Source: Promethearchaeota archaeon
Lineage (GTDB): Archaea > Asgardarchaeota > Lokiarchaeia > Sigynarchaeales > SOKP01
DNA: 7,335 nt
Direction: 5' to 3'
Assembly: GCA_004524425.1 (NCBI GenBank)
Contig: SDNN01000145.1
Coordinates: 1 to 7,335 of the forward strand
Shown: positions 5,051 to 7,335 of the stretch, one piece after another
How the letters are laid out: every line of letters starts with the position of its first letter
How positions within the stretch are numbered: position 1 is the first letter of the stretch
Translations under genes and position numbers: made by a program
Notes under the pieces: model-generated
What the model was told of the DNA's origin: nothing
Seen by the model: only the letters and a program-made list of their open reading frames with translations
Database searches by the model: none

Positions 5051-6559
5051 ATGGAAAAAGTTAATATCACGCTTCATGTTGTGTTTATCGGAAAACCTCA
5101 ATGGGAAGCGGGATGGCCATATATAGGATATGATAATGAACAGTTAACTAATGAAATTCTCAATCACTTGAATGAAACATTCCCGAACCTTAATTTCACT
5201 CATAATGAAATGATTGGTATTTATGATGATGAATTAATCAAAAAAATCAAGGATAATATATTGGATGCAGATGGCGTCATAATTTTTACAATAGGGCATT
5301 ATGGTTATCCAGGGATTATAAAAGCAGGAATAGAGTTTATTGAAATGGCAAAACCCACGATCTTAGCGAACTTGATTTATGCTGGAGATCATACCTTCAC
5401 AAAAATTTTTACCAGTATAAAGGAAAAAAATTATCGCCTGTATCCCATATCTTCTAGAAATATTTTAGATTTTGATAAACCAATTAGAGTCTTGTCTAAT
5501 ATTTTAAGACTTGGGGGTAACAATGTTTTAGTTTATGCTAGTGATAAAATAAAAATGGATTGGGAAGTAATTCTAGGATTATTTAATCCAGAACGTAAAA
5601 AACTTATCAAGGAGTCTCCAGAGTTCATTGAACAAGTGGGAAAGATGAAAGGAGATACCAATTTTGAATTTTATACTGATACACAAGGATTCGATCAAGC
5701 CCATCAATGGAGAAAAGATGAGAAAAAGTATAAGCAGAATTTGAAAAGCACCTTTAACGTTGAGATGATAAGAGGGGATCCAAATGAAATTGTTGAATAT
5801 TATAAGAACGTGGATGAAGAAGAGGCCAAAATCATTGCTGATAAATGGATTAAGAACGCTAAGATAGTAGAACCCACTGAAAAAACCATCTTGAATTCCG
5901 CGAGGTTATATTTAGCATTTAAAGAAATCTTAAATGAAAAAAATTGTAAATATTTCTCTCCAGATTGTGGAACATTCTTGTTGACTGGTAAATTACCAGC
6001 ATATCCGTGCATGGCTTTTTTTGAGTTGAGCAAGGAGGGATATTATGGAATTTGTGAATCTGATATGGATTCTGCCGTTAGTTTCCTCTTTGGCTTATAT
6101 ATTTCTGGCAGACCTGGATTTGTTTCCAATCATACCTTTGATTCCATAAAGGATCAAATCACTTACATGCATTGCGTGGCACCGAGTAAATTACAAGGAA
6201 TTGATGGCCCTACAGCAGATTATGACATCGTATATCATGGAGAAACCGCATATTTGGGTGCTTCTCCTTGTGTAAAGTTCCCTGTTGGAGAACCCGTTAC
6301 CACCATTAAAATTAGCGTGTTTAAGAACAAGATAGAGATAAGAAACGGAAAAATCGTGGATAATGTTTCGGATAAAGGTGGTTGTGTGTCAAAAATGCTC
6401 GTAGAAACGAATGTTGAAGAAATTTTGAATAACTATGACTGGGATTCATTTGGTTGGCATAGAGTCAGCTTTATAGGTGATTGGACTGAAGAATTTGTTA
6501 TTGGCGCTAAACTTCTAGGTCTAGAGATTCTAAATTTAGCTTCTAAATTTAAAAGTTAA
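5051..6559 (+). CDS. L-fucose isomerase-like protein (COG2407 type), sugar isomerase
   Basis: A 502-residue cytosolic protein of the L-fucose/L-arabinose isomerase fold, whose members interconvert an aldose and a ketose using Mn or a similar divalent metal. The N-terminal domain contains DADGVIIFTIGHYGYPG (about residues 73-89) and a following AKPTILANLIYAGD, typical of the Rossmann-like N domains. The C-terminal half carries the best family match: YPCMAFFELSKEGYYGICESD, with E336 and D338, then GLYISGRPGF, ITYMHCVAP, and near the end GWHRVSFIGDW with H470. By recalled comparison with FucI, D338 and H470 are the likely Asp and His metal ligands. The third ligand, normally Glu, appears replaced by D305 in SPDCG. 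The start is the ATG at 5051 with a TATA element about 25 bp ahead. It lies between a BKACE-like enzyme and a URO-D-superfamily gene, 42 bp from the latter. The substrate is not determinable; fucose is only the family label. Confidence 0.78.
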   Translation: MEKVNITLHVVFIGKPQWEAGWPYIGYDNEQLTNEILNHLNETFPNLNFTHNEMIGIYDDELIKKIKDNILDADGVIIFTIGHYGYPGIIKAGIEFIEMAKPTILANLIYAGDHTFTKIFTSIKEKNYRLYPISSRNILDFDKPIRVLSNILRLGGNNVLVYASDKIKMDWEVILGLFNPERKKLIKESPEFIEQVGKMKGDTNFEFYTDTQGFDQAHQWRKDEKKYKQNLKSTFNVEMIRGDPNEIVEYYKNVDEEEAKIIADKWIKNAKIVEPTEKTILNSARLYLAFKEILNEKNCKYFSPDCGTFLLTGKLPAYPCMAFFELSKEGYYGICESDMDSAVSFLFGLYISGRPGFVSNHTFDSIKDQITYMHCVAPSKLQGIDGPTADYDIVYHGETAYLGASPCVKFPVGEPVTTIKISVFKNKIEIRNGKIVDNVSDKGGCVSKMLVETNVEEILNNYDWDSFGWHRVSFIGDWTEEFVIGAKLLGLEILNLASKFKS

Positions 6560-6601
6560 GTATTTCTTTTATTTCAATTATTATTGATACTGAATTTGCC
6601 A

Positions 6602-7335
6602 ATGAGTTCAAAACAATCAAATAGAGAAATATTCTTGAATACGTTCGCAAAAAAGAAAATAGATAGAATTGTATTTAGTCCTCGTTTATACTATTGGTAT
6701 TTAGGAAATAAGCTCTTTAAGAAGGGAAAGCATGTTAAAATATTAAAAGACAAAATTCCTGAACGATTTTTAAAAAAGAGTCAATTAGCCATTTATAAAA
6801 TGCTTGGAGCAAGCCCTAGGTATTCAGAAGAGACTTTATATCTCCCTCTTATTGATACCAAAATTAATCCAGAAGCAAAGATAGATATTACTACTCAATT
6901 AGGTGCTAAAAAGGATGAAAGGATTACGAAATATAAAACGCCGTTAGGGAATTTAACTGAGGCAATAGCAGTGGGTGGTGGGCTTGGAGGCCATTATACG
7001 GAGTTTCCAGTAAAGTCCGTGGAGGATATGAGAATTATGAAATATATCTTAGAAAATACGGAAGTTAGATTTCTTGAGGAAAATAATAGAAGAGCAGAAG
7101 AACAATTTGGGGATTTAGGAGTGGTGAGTACTTACTTACTCTCATCACCATATCAGAGATTAGTAAAGATAACGATGGGATTTGTTCGTACTGTAATTTT
7201 TCTCAAGCGCCATCCAAATGAGATGCAAAAATTCATATCTTTCTTAGAAGAGTGGGATGATCAAATGTACGATGCGATCATGCACTCTCCCTTGAAAATC
7301 ATTAATTTTGGTGAGAATATTGATGCTGATTTATC
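6602..7335 (+). CDS. URO-D-superfamily protein, 3' end beyond the window
   Basis: An open frame from ATG 6602 runs to the window edge with no stop: 244 complete codons of a family normally about 340-400 residues long. Landmarks are SNREIFLNTF, DRIVFSPRLYYWYLGN, a TPLGNLTEAIAVGGG strand pair, KSVEDMRIMKYILEN, and INFGENIDADL at the edge, a good match to the fGxNiD segment of the family. The MRQAGRY motif of true heme-pathway uroporphyrinogen decarboxylase is absent, being replaced by SPRLYYWYL, so this is a paralogue. Relatives include corrinoid-dependent methyltransferases (MtaA/MtbA/CmuA types), whose C-terminal zinc motif would lie outside the window and cannot be checked. No ribosome-binding motif precedes the ATG. 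It may be co-transcribed with the isomerase, 42 bp upstream. Its function is unknown. Confidence 0.8.
   Translation, partial: MSSKQSNREIFLNTFAKKKIDRIVFSPRLYYWYLGNKLFKKGKHVKILKDKIPERFLKKSQLAIYKMLGASPRYSEETLYLPLIDTKINPEAKIDITTQLGAKKDERITKYKTPLGNLTEAIAVGGGLGGHYTEFPVKSVEDMRIMKYILENTEVRFLEENNRRAEEQFGDLGVVSTYLLSSPYQRLVKITMGFVRTVIFLKRHPNEMQKFISFLEEWDDQMYDAIMHSPLKIINFGENIDADL

Noticed and set aside
6602..7335. Heme-pathway uroporphyrinogen decarboxylase (HemE)
   Set aside because: The arginine-bearing MRQAGRY substrate motif is missing and no heme genes are adjacent.

Overview
The window is AT-rich and looks archaeal. TATA-like boxes sit about 25 nt ahead of inferred transcript starts. Several genes appear leaderless, while others carry short GGTG/GTGA ribosome-binding motifs, and intergenic DNA is T-rich. 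The protein mix (plant-like branched-chain aminotransferase, a compact BKACE enzyme, a FucI-like isomerase, a URO-D-superfamily protein) suggests a mesophilic heterotrophic archaeon, possibly Asgard (Lokiarchaeia-like). That placement is an impression from gene style; there is no marker gene here.

Layout: a GPH/MelB-type MFS symporter lies on the minus strand (82-1497). A 405-bp divergent intergenic region follows (1498-1902). It holds a TATA box, a 28-codon mini-ORF with an Ala/Val/Ile/Leu-rich end, two abutting inverted repeats, a second TATA box and a 10-bp palindrome. The rest is on the plus strand: a class II branched-chain aminotransferase (1903-2934) with a clear hairpin/poly-T terminator, a PfkB-family 2-keto-3-deoxygluconate-type kinase (3074-4114), a divergent beta-keto acid cleavage enzyme (4173-4967), an L-fucose isomerase-like protein (5051-6559), and a URO-D-superfamily protein that runs off the right edge (6602-7335).

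The symporter, kinase, BKACE-like protein and isomerase read as a sugar or sugar-acid catabolic neighbourhood: uptake, aldose/ketose isomerisation, phosphorylation of a 2-keto-3-deoxy acid, and possibly acetyl-CoA-dependent cleavage of a beta-keto acid. No dehydratase or KDPG-type aldolase is in view, so the pathway is incomplete here and its substrate cannot be named. The aminotransferase is set apart by its terminator and is probably its own transcription unit.

The most interesting spot is the leader region ahead of the aminotransferase. A promoter-preceded small ORF ends in a run of Ile, Ala, Val and Leu codons that overlaps the 3' arm of a perfect 13-bp inverted repeat, with a second repeat starting at the next base. 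This is the arrangement expected of a leader-peptide attenuator, but it could instead be a structured RNA or a decayed gene start.
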